Shown piece after piece: positions 35,404 to 46,509 of a stretch of DNA of 64,000 nucleotides. Below the pieces are notes generated by a model, which made no database searches, was not told the DNA's origin, and was given only the letters and a program-made list of their open reading frames with translations. The translations under genes were made by a program, and so were the position numbers. The DNA lies in contig NZ_FNTV01000001.1 in the NCBI RefSeq assembly GCF_900105965.1, positions 310,001-374,000 on the forward strand. The letters run 5' to 3'. The DNA comes from Arthrobacter alpinus (GTDB lineage Bacteria > Actinomycetota > Actinomycetes > Actinomycetales > Micrococcaceae). Positions within the stretch are counted from its first letter, which is position 1, and every line of letters begins with the position of its first letter.

Positions 35404-37344
35404 GTGGACAACAGCGCCCCGCCGCAGACAACTTGGCAGAAAACGGAAATACGAATCACGTTGAATACCACCAGTACACAGGCAGGCGGACACCCCGCAG
35501 CTACTTCCATAGACAGTGATCGCAAGCCGCTCATATGGCTTTGGTCACAGGCCATCTTGGATTCAATAGCGTGGATTGTAGCCCTATTCCTGGCTGTCTT
35601 GCTGCGCTACGAACTGGATATTGGCCTGATCAACTTCGCCGGTCTCGGCATCTTGATCGCCGTGGCAGTTGCCACCCAGTTGATCGCCGGCTGGTACATG
35701 GCCCTCTACCGTGGCCGCTACACCTTTGGCAGCATTCATGAGGCCCGGGTACTCGTTGCGGTGACCCTGATCGTGTGTGTTGTCACCAGCATTGTTTTGT
35801 CGATCTTTATCAGTGAGCTCCACGTGGCACGATCCGTGGCTGTCATTGCTTTCCCCTTTGCTGCGTTGTCCATGGCCGCCATCCGCTACGCCAAGCGGCT
35901 CTACGTTGAGGGCAAACCGATCTTTGGTGAAGAAGCCCAAAAGACCTTGATTTACGGTGCGGGCTTCTTGGGCAACTCACTTGTAACCCGCATGGTTCAG
36001 GACCCGGAGTCGCCGTACGTGCCCGTTGGCCTTGTCGATGATGACGCAACGAAAAAGCACCTGCGCCTGAGTTCGGTAGGTGTCCTCGGTGGCGGCGACG
36101 AGCTGCCTGAACTGATCAAGCGCACCAAGTCAACCGTGGTGGTCTTGGCCATGGCGCACCTGAGTTCCAAGCGGATCCGGGAGATTTCCGACAGCGTTGC
36201 CGGCCTGGGCGTCAAGGTCTTGATTCTGCCGCCGCTGCAGGAAATGCTCACCCCCGACACCAACCGCGACAAGCAGGGCGGGCTGACCGATTTCCGGGAA
36301 ATCGATGTTGCCGACCTGATTGGCCGAAGCCCCGTGGAAACCCAGGTGGAGCAGATTGCCGGCTACATCAAGGGAAAGCGTGTTCTTGTCACGGGTGCTG
36401 GTGGTTCCATCGGTTCGGAGCTGTGCCGCCAGCTGAACGGGTTTGAGCCTGCCGAATTGGTCATGCTTGACCGTGACGAGTCCGGGCTGCAACAAACGCA
36501 ACTTTCCATCGAGGGCCACGGCCTGCTCGACAACCAAAACATTGTTCTGGCCGATATCCGGGACGAGGAGGCCTTGGACAAGATCTTTGCGCAGCGCCGC
36601 CCGGAAGTGGTGTTCCATGCTGCCGCGCTTAAACATGCGCCGCTGTTGCAGATGTACCCGCAAGAGGCTTGGCAAACCAACGTCCTAGGTTCGCTGAATG
36701 TGCTGCGCGCAGCCCAGAATGTAGGCGTTGAAACGTATGTGAACGTTTCCACTGACAAGGCCGCCAGCCCCACGACTGCCCTGGGCCACTCCAAGCGTGC
36801 AGCCGAGAAGCTCACTTCCTGGATGGCAGGGGAGACGGGCCAGCGCTACGTGTCTGTGCGCTTTGGCAACGTCATCGGCAGCCGCGGGTCAATGCTGCCG
36901 CTGTTCACGGATCAGATCAACAAGGGTGGCCCCGTCACAGTGACCCACCCCGATATCACGCGCTTCTTTATGACCATTCCCGAGGCTTGCCAGTTGGTCA
37001 TCCAGGCTGGCGCCATAGGGCATGGAGGTGATGTTTTGATCCTGGACATGGGCGAACCCGTACGCATTATGGACGTGGCCGAACGCATGATTGCCATGTC
37101 CGGGCGTGATATTGAAATTAAGATCACGGGCCTGCGTCCCTCCGAAAAGCTGCACGAACAGCTCACCGGTGACGACGAAACCAAGGACCCCGACGGGCAC
37201 GCCAAAATTTCGCACACTTACGCCCCGCCGCTGAATCCGGCAGATCTGGATCTTTCGCTGTGGCTCCAGCGCTGCAAGGATGAGGCTGGTCCCAACGGAG
37301 CCAGCATTGATGAGTCCGACGGCGACGTTGCGGCAGGTGCCTGA
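35404..37344 (+). CDS. CapD/PglF-type nucleotide-sugar dehydratase, membrane-bound
   Basis: Protein of 646 residues. Four membrane helices lie at about 48-67, 78-100, 115-135 and 142-160, a CoA-binding-like Rossmann region follows, and the catalytic SDR has GAGGSIGSELC near 330-340. This is the layout of UDP-GlcNAc 4,6-dehydratases of the WbpM/PglF class. The STDKA...LGHSK block keeps the Thr and Lys of the active site, but Leu stands where PglF-type enzymes have a catalytic Met. The GTG start at 35404 gives a 40-residue cytoplasmic tail; TTG 35461 is an alternative. It overlaps the next gene by one base. Confidence 0.9.
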   Translation: MDNSAPPQTTWQKTEIRITLNTTSTQAGGHPAATSIDSDRKPLIWLWSQAILDSIAWIVALFLAVLLRYELDIGLINFAGLGILIAVAVATQLIAGWYMALYRGRYTFGSIHEARVLVAVTLIVCVVTSIVLSIFISELHVARSVAVIAFPFAALSMAAIRYAKRLYVEGKPIFGEEAQKTLIYGAGFLGNSLVTRMVQDPESPYVPVGLVDDDATKKHLRLSSVGVLGGGDELPELIKRTKSTVVVLAMAHLSSKRIREISDSVAGLGVKVLILPPLQEMLTPDTNRDKQGGLTDFREIDVADLIGRSPVETQVEQIAGYIKGKRVLVTGAGGSIGSELCRQLNGFEPAELVMLDRDESGLQQTQLSIEGHGLLDNQNIVLADIRDEEALDKIFAQRRPEVVFHAAALKHAPLLQMYPQEAWQTNVLGSLNVLRAAQNVGVETYVNVSTDKAASPTTALGHSKRAAEKLTSWMAGETGQRYVSVRFGNVIGSRGSMLPLFTDQINKGGPVTVTHPDITRFFMTIPEACQLVIQAGAIGHGGDVLILDMGEPVRIMDVAERMIAMSGRDIEIKITGLRPSEKLHEQLTGDDETKDPDGHAKISHTYAPPLNPADLDLSLWLQRCKDEAGPNGASIDESDGDVAAGA

Positions 37345-38384
37345 TGGAGACCTGGGCACAAATCACCGTAGGCGCCATAGCGTTGACGCTGGCGCTCGTG
37401 CTGCCAGCCTTCGTGCGACCGCTCTTGGCACGCGCCGGCGTCCTGGACGTTCCCAATGCGCGTTCCTCCCACACCCGGCCCACCATTCGCGGCATGGGAA
37501 TTACAACAGCGGTGGCCCTGCCTGCCGCTGTCCTGGCGGCCGTGTTTTTGCCCCAGTCGGGGAACGGGCGCCAAGGTTCCTTGACCTTGGTAGTCATCCT
37601 CGGCGTCGTAGTCGCCGCCTCCGCGATTGGCTGGATTGAAGACATTCGAGGCTTGTCGGTCAAGCTTCGCGCCGGCGCACAGCTGGCCGTGGGCGGATTG
37701 GCAACCGCTGCCGTGGCGATTCTTGATCCGGGCGAACAGCAGCTGTGGCTGATCCCTATTGGTGCGATCGCCGTGGCCGCCTATATCAACGTTGCCAACT
37801 TTATGGATGGCATCAATGGAATCTCAGGCACGCACGGACTCATTGTGGGCGGGTTCTACGCCTATGCGGGACATGTGGCTGGTCACGCATGGCTGGTCTA
37901 CGCGGGGATTGCGATCGCACTGGCGTTTGCGGGTTTCCTGCCATGGAACCTTGGCCGCAACAAAGTATTTCTGGGTGATGTCGGAAGCTACCTGTTGGGT
38001 GCTTCGATCGCCGTGACGGCAATGTGTGCCTTCCTGGCCGGCGTCCCCGTGGAGTACATTTTCTCGCCCGTACTGATTTATCTGGTGGACACCTTTGTGA
38101 CATTCCTGCGCAGGCTGCTCGCCGGTGAACGTTGGTATGTGGCGCACCGCCAGCATGTCTACCAGCGCTTGAACATCGTGGGGCTGAGCCATATTCAGGC
38201 CACCGGGGTTGTGGGCTGTGCAACCATTCTGGTGAGCCTGTTGGGTATCCTGGCGGCCGAGGGCGGCAACGTAACCCAGGTGGTGGCCACCGCGGCAGGA
38301 TTTGCGGTGGTGCTGGGCTACCTGCGAACACCGACGTTGTTTCAGGGTTATCTGCGGCGTCGGGCTGCGAAGGCTGGATCTTAG
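37344..38384 (+). CDS. MraY/WecA-family polyprenyl-phosphate glycosylphosphotransferase
   Basis: Integral membrane enzyme of 346 residues with about ten helices. The family motifs are NVANFMDGINGISG (metal-binding DxxN region) and GRNKVFLGDVGSYLLG. It should transfer a HexNAc-1-phosphate from its UDP donor to undecaprenyl phosphate, starting a wall polysaccharide or teichoic-acid linker. It occupies the place of rfe/wecA upstream of the ATP synthase genes in other actinobacteria. ATG 37344 shares a base with the stop of the CapD-like gene, so donor synthesis and initiation are coupled. Confidence 0.92.
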   Translation: METWAQITVGAIALTLALVLPAFVRPLLARAGVLDVPNARSSHTRPTIRGMGITTAVALPAAVLAAVFLPQSGNGRQGSLTLVVILGVVVAASAIGWIEDIRGLSVKLRAGAQLAVGGLATAAVAILDPGEQQLWLIPIGAIAVAAYINVANFMDGINGISGTHGLIVGGFYAYAGHVAGHAWLVYAGIAIALAFAGFLPWNLGRNKVFLGDVGSYLLGASIAVTAMCAFLAGVPVEYIFSPVLIYLVDTFVTFLRRLLAGERWYVAHRQHVYQRLNIVGLSHIQATGVVGCATILVSLLGILAAEGGNVTQVVATAAGFAVVLGYLRTPTLFQGYLRRRAAKAGS

Positions 38385-38557
38385 CGTCGCCTCGTGCGCG
38401 GCTCCTCCACGTCGCGATCAAGTTCTATCTCGTGTAGAATTGTGGTTGGTGACACTCACCGCCCTCTCTCCGTGCCCTCCCTCAGTCGTGCCGCCCGGCG
38501 GCAACGTAACCTGCGGGAATGTGACGGGAGAGGAATCTCCCTGACGATGGAGTTCAC
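38385..38557 (+). promoter_or_regulatory. promoter and leader of the ATP synthase operon
   Basis: TAGAAT at 38435-38440 is a good -10 box, putting the start of the mRNA near 38447 and leaving a leader of about 110 bases. The leader has CCGCC-C-GGCGG and a GGGAGA-GGAA-TCTCCC hairpin at 38526-38541, a few bases before the GATGGAG that precedes ATG 38558. No -35 is convincing. Confidence 0.55.
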
Positions 38558-39076
38558 ATGAAGGACGCAAGCGCCAACAACAGCGCTGAGCGGGGCCCGC
38601 TAACGGCCTCGGGTCCCACTGCGAGCCCCAGCTGGAACATCTTGAAAAAATGCCTTCTGGTTGCCGGGGCTGCCGTGGTGATCATGGTGGTTTTGGCGTT
38701 CATTTTTACCGATGTTCAGGGCGTCCTCAGCGTACTGTTCGGTGCCCTTTTGGTGATTGTCTTCTTCGGGCTCAGCCTGTTGGTAGGACACATCGTTGGA
38801 AAGAAGATGCCGTCAGCTGTTATGGGCGTCTTCGTCATGACCTACTTTGTCAAAGTGGTTGGTTTTGCCGCAGTTCTTTATGCCATGGGCACTCCTGGCT
38901 GGCTCAACAAACCTTGGTTTGCCGGAGCCGCCGTTGCGACTGTCCTGCTATGGCAGGCAACCGAGGTAGTTAACTTCACCAAACAACGTTTCTTGGTGTT
39001 TGACGAGAGTGCTGCTCAGGCTCCCACCGCCGGCGGCACTGCTGCCGATGGCGAAAAGAAAGGCACCCTTCCGTGA
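38558..39076 (+). CDS. ATP synthase-associated membrane protein, AtpI-like
   Basis: Protein of 172 residues with four membrane segments (about 29-50, 53-75, 85-107, 117-137) and hydrophilic ends. Its place as the first gene of the atp operon matches Rv1303 of M. tuberculosis and AtpI of other bacteria, which help c-ring assembly or Mg2+ supply. The sequence itself is poorly conserved, so the name rests on context and topology. The stop overlaps the next GTG in GTGA. Confidence 0.82.
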   Translation: MKDASANNSAERGPLTASGPTASPSWNILKKCLLVAGAAVVIMVVLAFIFTDVQGVLSVLFGALLVIVFFGLSLLVGHIVGKKMPSAVMGVFVMTYFVKVVGFAAVLYAMGTPGWLNKPWFAGAAVATVLLWQATEVVNFTKQRFLVFDESAAQAPTAGGTAADGEKKGTLP

Positions 39077-39327
39077 CGGACAATGCCCCTGATGCGAATG
39101 AGCCAACACATGTGGTAGTTCCACCAAAGTCCAATGCTGGAAAGCTGGACTATACCTACATCATTGGCGGAATCCTGCTCTGGGGTTTGATAGGGTGGGG
39201 AGTGGACAATTTGTTGAATACTGGCTGGATTTTGTTCGCCGCCTTGCCTGTTGGCGCGGTGTGCGGTTACTTTCTGGCCCGGCATCATCAAAGGCATGGC
39301 CGCCTCGATGACGGGAAACAACAATGA
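39073..39327 (+). CDS. AtpZ-like small membrane protein
   Basis: Protein of 84 residues with two membrane helices in a hairpin (about 28-46 and 50-68) joined by a short turn, WGVDNLLNTGW. This fits the AtpZ/ATPase gene 1 family found next to atpI. GTG 39073 overlaps the previous stop. It is followed by a 91-base gap before atpB. Confidence 0.78.
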   Translation: MTDNAPDANEPTHVVVPPKSNAGKLDYTYIIGGILLWGLIGWGVDNLLNTGWILFAALPVGAVCGYFLARHHQRHGRLDDGKQQ

Positions 39328-39418
39328 TTGCCACCATCAGAACTTCTCACGGTGCTGACCATCCCTGGATGGAACACCATACTTGCCCTATGACCGAAAC
39401 TGCAGAGAGGACAGCGCG

Positions 39419-40231
39419 TTGACCGCGTTTGCGCTCCCGATGGCCTCGAATGACGGTGGCTTCGTTCCACCGACGATTAGCGATACCCACCTCCCCGATA
39501 TCTTGCCTTGGATGTCCGAATACGGCACCGGTATTGGCAAGCAGATGATCATGATCATCTTGTCGGTGGTTTTGATCGCTTGGTTCTTTAAGGCCGCGAT
39601 CCGAAACCCGAAACTTGTTCCGGGCCGTGCCCAGTTCTTTGCTGAAGGCTTTTACAGCTTCGCCCGCAACACTGTTGGCCGCGACATCATGGGTGAGAAG
39701 AACTTCCGCCCCTGGGTACCGCTGCTGTTCACCGTCTTCATGTTTGTTTTGGTGAACAACATCTTTGGTGCCATCCCGTTCCTACAGCTCCCGTCCTTCT
39801 CCCACGCCGGCAGCGCTTATGCGATTGCTGCAATCATCTACTTCACGTGGATTGCTGTTGGCGTCAAGAAGAACGGCATCCGCTTCTTCAAGCTTGCAGT
39901 GGTTCCCTCCGGTGTTCCCGGTTGGATTTTGCCGCTGCTCGTGCCGTTGGAGATTATCTCCAACTTCATCGTTCGCCCCCTGACGCACTCACTGCGTTTG
40001 ATGGCAACGATGCTGGCCGGCCACATGATCGTGGTTTTGGCCGGTAGCGGTGCACAGTACCTGATCATGGAACAGGACAACATCCTGCTCAACGCCACTG
40101 GCGTTGCCGTGATCGCCGGTTCTGTTGCCATGTATGGCTTGGAATTGCTGATCATGGTCCTGCAGGCCTTTGTGTTTACCCTGCTGACCGCGATCTACAT
40201 CCAGGGCAGCCTGGAAGCGGATTCACACTAA
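39419..40231 (+). CDS. atpB: ATP synthase Fo subunit a
   Basis: Proton-channel subunit of about 270 residues with six or so membrane helices. The essential Arg is in the block [17 protein letters not shown], and the final helix region [21 protein letters not shown] is typical. The start is TTG 39419, with GAGAGGA seven bases upstream; the longer frame to 39383 has no such site. The N-terminal [10 protein letters not shown] block matches Arthrobacter-type AtpB. Confidence 0.95.
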   Translation: MTAFALPMASNDGGFVPPTISDTHLPDILPWMSEYGTGIGKQMIMIILSVVLIAWFFKAAIRNPKLVPGRAQFFAEGFYSFARNTVGRDIMGEKNFRPWVPLLFTVFMFVLVNNIFGAIPFLQLPSFSHAGSAYAIAAIIYFTWIAVGVKKNGIRFFKLAVVPSGVPGWILPLLVPLEIISNFIVRPLTHSLRLMATMLAGHMIVVLAGSGAQYLIMEQDNILLNATGVAVIAGSVAMYGLELLIMVLQAFVFTLLTAIYIQGSLEADSH

Positions 40232-40319
40232 GTTTTCTTCGCAAGACCCCCAATTTTTCTCGAATACAGAATCACCTCACAACCTGCCGGCACAACGTCG
40301 GTATCTTGAAAGGAACGAA

Positions 40320-40535
40320 ATGGAACTCCACGGCTCGCTCAACATGATTGGCTACGGCCTGGCATCAATTGGTTCAGCCATTGGTGTGGGTATGATCTTC
40401 GCCGCTTACATCAACGGTGTAGCTCGTCAGCCGGAAGCTCAGCGCATCCTGCAGCCCATCGCACTGCTTGGCTTCGCCCTTGCAGAAGCACTGGCCATCC
40501 TTGGCCTGGTCTTCGCCTTCGTCGTTGGCGTCTAG
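40320..40535 (+). CDS. atpE: ATP synthase Fo subunit c
   Basis: Proteolipid of 71 residues forming the rotor ring. Helix 1 contains [22 protein letters not shown] with the polar loop RQPE, and helix 2 carries the proton-binding Glu56 in [13 protein letters not shown]. Nothing in helix 1 suggests a sodium site. A strong AAAGGA is seven bases upstream of ATG 40320. Confidence 0.97.
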   Translation: MELHGSLNMIGYGLASIGSAIGVGMIFAAYINGVARQPEAQRILQPIALLGFALAEALAILGLVFAFVVGV

Positions 40536-40610
40536 TCTAAAGACTTTTTATCCCGTATTTGCGGGCTGAATTGTTTATGGACGAATATCAGATTAAAGGA
40601 TAAGTGAGAA

Positions 40611-41162
40611 ATGATTACCGCAGAAGTAATCCTTGCTAGCGAGGGTGTCAACCCGCTTGTTCCCAATTTGTGGGAACTGCTAGTCACTGCCGTAGCTTTC
40701 GCTGTCCTGCTCTTTGTGGTGAAGAAGTTCATCGCTCCAACCTTCGAGAAGTCATACACGGATCGTGTAGAAGCCATCGAGGGTGGGATCGAGAAGGCAG
40801 AAGAGGCTCAGGCCGAAGCTAATGCCCTCTTGGAGCAGTACAAAGCTCAGCTGATGGAAGCTCGCACGGAAGCCAATGGCATCCGTGAGGCCGCCCGTTC
40901 AGAAGGCGCCCAGATCCTGGCCGAGCTGAAGGCGAAGGCTGCAGAGGAATCTGCACGCATCACCGCCCAGGCTCAGGTTCAGATCGAATCCGAGCGCGTT
41001 GCCGCCGTGAACTCCCTCCGTAGCGAGGTTGGCACACTGGCAACGTCACTGGCAAGCAAGATCGTCGGCGAAGCGCTTAACGACGACGCGCGTTCAAACC
41101 GTGTGGTTGAACGCTTCCTGGCCGACCTGGAAAACCAGTCGAACGCGGGTGCATCGAAGTAA
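40611..41162 (+). CDS. atpF: ATP synthase Fo subunit b
   Basis: Stator subunit of 183 residues. One membrane helix (about 17-38) is followed by a long charged, Ala/Glu-rich helix that dimerises as the peripheral stalk, with heptad-like AEEAQAEANALLEQYKAQ. The stop overlaps the atpH start in TAATG. The length is typical of actinobacteria with separate b and delta subunits, unlike mycobacteria, where b' and delta are fused. Confidence 0.96.
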   Translation: MITAEVILASEGVNPLVPNLWELLVTAVAFAVLLFVVKKFIAPTFEKSYTDRVEAIEGGIEKAEEAQAEANALLEQYKAQLMEARTEANGIREAARSEGAQILAELKAKAAEESARITAQAQVQIESERVAAVNSLRSEVGTLATSLASKIVGEALNDDARSNRVVERFLADLENQSNAGASK

Positions 41163-41977
41163 TGGCAGGTGTATCGAGCAAGTCATTGGCAGCGGCTCTT
41201 GAGTCGCTGGAACCTAAGCTTGCCACTGCGTCGATCGCATTGGCTCAGGACCTCTTTGCAATTCTGGGGCTTCTGGACAGCAACGCCGGCCTGCGCCGCG
41301 CCTTGACCGATCCCACCCGCGAGGGTGCGGAGAAGTCAGCACTGGCCACCAGCCTTCTTTCAGGCAAGGTCGGTGCACCTGCACAGGCCGTGTTCCTGGA
41401 GCTGGCTGCTGCACGCTGGAGCTCAGCTCGTGACCTGGGCGATGCACTGGAAGTCTTGGCAGCAACATCGGCGATCGCGGTTGCTGAAGGTCAAGGTGAC
41501 GGCTCTGCCAACCTGGACAAGCTTGAAGAGGAACTCTTCGCGTTCATCCGAGTTGTTGGATCCAGTCATGATCTGCAGCGTGCCTTGGACGATGCGCAGG
41601 CTTCGGCAACGGCCAAGGGCGCCCTGGCGCTCAAGGTTGTTCCGCAGGCAGGCGACGTCGCTGCGCTGTTGATCCGCCAGGCCGTAACCGCCCCCCGCGG
41701 GCTCAAGCCCACGGCCTTGGTGCAACGTTTCGTGGAATTGGTTGCCAAGCGCCAGCAGCGTTGGATTGCCTACGTCAGTGTCACTCGTGACCTGAGCGCA
41801 GAGCAGATCACTCGACTGCAGGCTGGCTTGAACAATCTCTATGGTCGCGATTTGAAGATCAATGTCAACATCGACCCGACATTAGTCGGCGGGATCAAGG
41901 TAGTTGTAGGGGATGAGGTTGTTGACGCAACCGCAGCCACTCGACTGTCCGATCTTCGCCGCCGGTTGGCAGTGTAG
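41162..41977 (+). CDS. atpH: ATP synthase F1 subunit delta
   Basis: Stator protein of 271 residues linking F1 to the b stalk. The conserved C-terminal DPTLVGGIKVVVGDEVVDAT block is present. At 271 residues it is longer than the roughly 180 of E. coli, as is common in actinobacteria. It starts inside the end of atpF. Confidence 0.95.
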   Translation: MAGVSSKSLAAALESLEPKLATASIALAQDLFAILGLLDSNAGLRRALTDPTREGAEKSALATSLLSGKVGAPAQAVFLELAAARWSSARDLGDALEVLAATSAIAVAEGQGDGSANLDKLEEELFAFIRVVGSSHDLQRALDDAQASATAKGALALKVVPQAGDVAALLIRQAVTAPRGLKPTALVQRFVELVAKRQQRWIAYVSVTRDLSAEQITRLQAGLNNLYGRDLKINVNIDPTLVGGIKVVVGDEVVDATAATRLSDLRRRLAV

Positions 41978-42031
41978 GAAACGTTTAGTTTTCTTGACAG
42001 CCAGTCCACAACAGACTGAATCAAACACTTA

Positions 42032-42065
42032 GGCTGCCACCACCGAAAATATTTTGGTGGTAGCC
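42032..42065 (+). promoter_or_regulatory. hairpin upstream of atpA
   Basis: GGCTGCCACC pairs with GGTGGTAGCC (one G-T pair) around an AT-rich loop, 26 bases before ATG 42092. TTGACA at 41994-41999 with CTGAAT 16 bases on could be a weak internal promoter. The 114-base gap otherwise holds only the atpA Shine-Dalgarno AGGAGAG. Confidence 0.45.
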
Positions 42066-42091
42066 ACAACTTAGGAGAGCAGGGACTGCAG

Positions 42092-43729
42092 ATGGCCGAC
42101 TTGACCATCAATGCCGACGACGTCCGGAATGCCTTGAATGAGTTCGCAGCGTCCTATGAACCGGGCAACGCGGAGCGCGTCGAGGTTGGCCGCGTCACCA
42201 CGGCAAGTGACGGCATTGCCAAGGTGGAGGGTCTTCCCTCCGTCATGGCCAACGAGCTTCTTCGTTTCGAAGACGGCACACTGGGCCTGGCCCAGAACTT
42301 GGACACACGCGAGATCGGCGTGGTCGTCCTTGGCGACTTCAACGGCATCGCCGAAGGCCAGCAAGTCCACCGCACCGGAGAGATCCTCTCCGTGCCGGTT
42401 GGCGATAACTTCCTTGGCCGCGTCGTTGACCCCTTGGGTCAGCCGATTGACGACCTGGGCGAGATCGAATCCGACACCCGCCGTGCGCTGGAACTTCAGG
42501 CACCCGGCGTTACCGAGCGCAAGTCGGTTCACGAACCGCTGCAGACCGGTATGAAGGCTATCGACGCCATGATCCCGATCGGCCGTGGGCAGCGTCAGCT
42601 GATCATTGGCGACCGTCAGACAGGCAAGACGGCCCTGGCCGTTGACGCCATCATCAACCAGAAGGCCAACTGGGCTTCCGGAGATGTCAAGAAGCAGGTT
42701 CGCTGCGTTTACGTGGCAATTGGCCAGAAGGCATCGACGATCGCTGCTGTTCGCCAGACCTTGGCTGATCACGGCGCACTGGAGTACACCACCATCGTGG
42801 CCTCTCCGGCGTCTGACCCGGCCGGCTTCAAGTACTTGGCTCCGTACGCCGGTTCGGCCATTGGCCAGCACTGGATGTACGCCGGCAAGCACGTCCTGAT
42901 TGTGTTTGACGATCTGTCCAAGCAGGCTGAGGCCTACCGCGCGGTTTCACTGTTGCTGCGCCGCCCGCCGGGACGCGAAGCCTACCCCGGTGACGTGTTC
43001 TACCTGCACTCCCGTCTGCTCGAACGTTGTGCAAAGCTCTCTGACGAGCTCGGCGCAGGTTCAATGACCGGTTTGCCGATCATTGAAACCAAGGCAAATG
43101 ACGTCTCGGCTTACATTCCGACCAACGTCATCTCCATCACCGATGGTCAGATCTTCTTGCAGTCGGACCTCTTCAACGCCAACCAGCGTCCCGCTGTTGA
43201 CGTGGGTGTCTCTGTCTCCCGCGTTGGTGGTGCAGCACAGGTCAAGGCCATGAAGAAGGTTGCCGGTACTTTGAAGCTTGAACTGGCTCAGTACCGCGAC
43301 ATGCAGGCATTTGCCATGTTCGCCTCCGACCTGGATGCCGCTACCAAGCAGCAGCTGACCCGTGGAGCGCGTTTGATGGAGCTGCTCAAGCAGGGCCAGT
43401 ACGCACCGTTCCCGGTCGAAAACCAGGTTGTTTCAATCTGGATGGGTACCAACGGCTACCTCGATGACGTTCCGGTTGAGGATGTCCTCCGCTTTGAGAG
43501 CGAATTCCTCGAGCACCTGCGTCACAAGACGTCGATCCTGACCACGTTGGCTGAAACCAACTTGTTGGAGCCTTCGACTGTGGACGCGCTCAAGTCCAAT
43601 ATCGACTCCTTCAAGAAGGGCTTCTTCGCGGAGGGTGACGACCAGTTGGTCGGCGCCGGCCACGAAGAGTTCAATGCGCTTGCCGCCGAAGCAGTCGACC
43701 AGGAAAAGATCGTCAAGCAGAAACGCTGA
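42092..43729 (+). CDS. atpA: ATP synthase F1 subunit alpha
   Basis: Non-catalytic nucleotide-binding subunit of 545 residues. The P-loop is GDRQTGKT near 174-181, with [11 protein letters not shown] before it and the [11 protein letters not shown] signature near 370-380. The C-terminal domain ends in a Gln/Lys-rich tail. AGGAG precedes ATG 42092. Confidence 0.97.
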   Translation: MADLTINADDVRNALNEFAASYEPGNAERVEVGRVTTASDGIAKVEGLPSVMANELLRFEDGTLGLAQNLDTREIGVVVLGDFNGIAEGQQVHRTGEILSVPVGDNFLGRVVDPLGQPIDDLGEIESDTRRALELQAPGVTERKSVHEPLQTGMKAIDAMIPIGRGQRQLIIGDRQTGKTALAVDAIINQKANWASGDVKKQVRCVYVAIGQKASTIAAVRQTLADHGALEYTTIVASPASDPAGFKYLAPYAGSAIGQHWMYAGKHVLIVFDDLSKQAEAYRAVSLLLRRPPGREAYPGDVFYLHSRLLERCAKLSDELGAGSMTGLPIIETKANDVSAYIPTNVISITDGQIFLQSDLFNANQRPAVDVGVSVSRVGGAAQVKAMKKVAGTLKLELAQYRDMQAFAMFASDLDAATKQQLTRGARLMELLKQGQYAPFPVENQVVSIWMGTNGYLDDVPVEDVLRFESEFLEHLRHKTSILTTLAETNLLEPSTVDALKSNIDSFKKGFFAEGDDQLVGAGHEEFNALAAEAVDQEKIVKQKR

Positions 43730-43741
43730 CACCATCTAATG

Positions 43742-43777
43742 CTTAGCTTGTCGGTCCTCAGGGGCCGGCAAGCTAAG
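43742..43777 (+). promoter_or_regulatory. intercistronic hairpin atpA-atpG
   Basis: CTTAGCTTGTCGG pairs over 13 positions (one G-T) with CCGGCAAGCTAAG around a ten-base loop. It lies in the 71-base gap between atpA and atpG. There is no T-tract, so attenuation or mRNA stabilisation is more likely than full termination. Confidence 0.55.
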
Positions 43778-43800
43778 TAAAGGACAAGGAAAGGACAAAC

Positions 43801-44694
43801 ATGGGAGCCCAGATACGGGTTTACCGCCAGAAGATCTCATCGACCACGTCGATGCAAAAGATCTTCAAGGCGATGGAACTTATCGCCGCGTCCCGCATTG
43901 GTAAGGCACGTGTACGTGTCACGGCTTCGTTGCCGTACGCCAATGCGATTACCCGTGCCGTTTCTGCCGTTGCGTCCCAGTCCGAGGTTGACCACCCGTT
44001 GACCACCGAGCCCGCGCAGATCCGCAGGGCTGCGGTATTGGTCATGACCTCAGACCGTGGTCTTGCCGGTTCCTACTCCGCCAGCGTTTTGAAGCAGGCA
44101 GAGCACCTTATCGAATTGCTGCATGAAGAAGGCAAGGACGTCTCGACCTATTTGGTCGGCCGCAAGGCTCAGGCGTACTTCGACTTCCGTGGCCGCGATT
44201 ACGCCAAGGTGTGGACCGGCGGAACCGACGCCCCGCAATTTGAAACAGCACGTGAACTGCGCGAGGTCCTGCTGCAGGACTTCGCAACCGACTTCGAAGA
44301 GGGTGGCGTGGATGAAATCCACGTCGTTTACACCCAGTTCAAGTCAATGGTTGTTCAGGAGCCGACCGTCATTCGTCTGCTGCCGCTGGAAGTTGTTGAG
44401 GAAGAAGTTGAGTCCTCGGCCGACTTGTTGCCGCTGTACGAGTTCGAACCGCAGGCCGAAGACGTCTTGGACGCCTTGTTGCCGCGGTACATCGAGTCAC
44501 GTATCTTCTCAGCACTCTTGCAGGCTGCAGCTTCCGAGCTCGCGGCACGTCAGCGGGCCATGAAGACTGCAGGCGACAACGCCAGCGATCTGATCAAGAA
44601 GTACACGCGTCTTCGTAACAACGCCCGTCAGGCCGAGATTACGCAGGAGCTCTCCGAGATTGTTGCGGGCGCAGATGCGCTCAACGCGTCTTAG
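43801..44694 (+). CDS. atpG: ATP synthase F1 subunit gamma
   Basis: Central rotor subunit of 297 residues. The N-terminal helix [14 protein letters not shown] and the C-terminal [25 protein letters not shown] are the long coiled-coil parts; [12 protein letters not shown] is the conserved loop. AAGGA precedes ATG 43801. Confidence 0.97.
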   Translation: MGAQIRVYRQKISSTTSMQKIFKAMELIAASRIGKARVRVTASLPYANAITRAVSAVASQSEVDHPLTTEPAQIRRAAVLVMTSDRGLAGSYSASVLKQAEHLIELLHEEGKDVSTYLVGRKAQAYFDFRGRDYAKVWTGGTDAPQFETARELREVLLQDFATDFEEGGVDEIHVVYTQFKSMVVQEPTVIRLLPLEVVEEEVESSADLLPLYEFEPQAEDVLDALLPRYIESRIFSALLQAAASELAARQRAMKTAGDNASDLIKKYTRLRNNARQAEITQELSEIVAGADALNAS

Positions 44695-46206
<1,512 letters not shown>

Positions 46207-46208
46207 TC

Positions 46209-46499
46209 ATGGCTAATCTCGAAGTTGAAATCGTAGCGGCTGACCACGCTGTGTGGTCCGGTGCGGCGACCCTTGTGAAGGGGTTCACCAGCGAGGGCGA
46301 GATCGGCATTTTGCCCGGTCACTCCCCGTTGCTTGCTGTTTTGGCGCCGGGCTTGCTGGAGATCGCACCTGCTGACGGAGCACGTTTCTTCGTTGAAGTA
46401 GACGGTGGCTTCTTCTCAGTTGACGAGAACCGTGTGGTAATCGTTGCCGACAATGCGCAGTTGAAAGACGGCGCAACGTCTGGCTCAGGGATTCGCTAG
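46209..46499 (+). CDS. atpC: ATP synthase F1 subunit epsilon, short form
   Basis: Subunit of 96 residues comprising the N-terminal beta-sandwich (GEIGILPGHSPLLA is the signature) and then ending. The C-terminal two-helix domain, which inhibits ATP hydrolysis in E. coli (139 residues) and is partly retained in mycobacteria (about 120), is absent. ATG 46209 lies two bases after the atpD stop. Confidence 0.94.
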   Translation: MANLEVEIVAADHAVWSGAATLVKGFTSEGEIGILPGHSPLLAVLAPGLLEIAPADGARFFVEVDGGFFSVDENRVVIVADNAQLKDGATSGSGIR

Positions 46500-46509
46500 C
46501 AATCAATTG

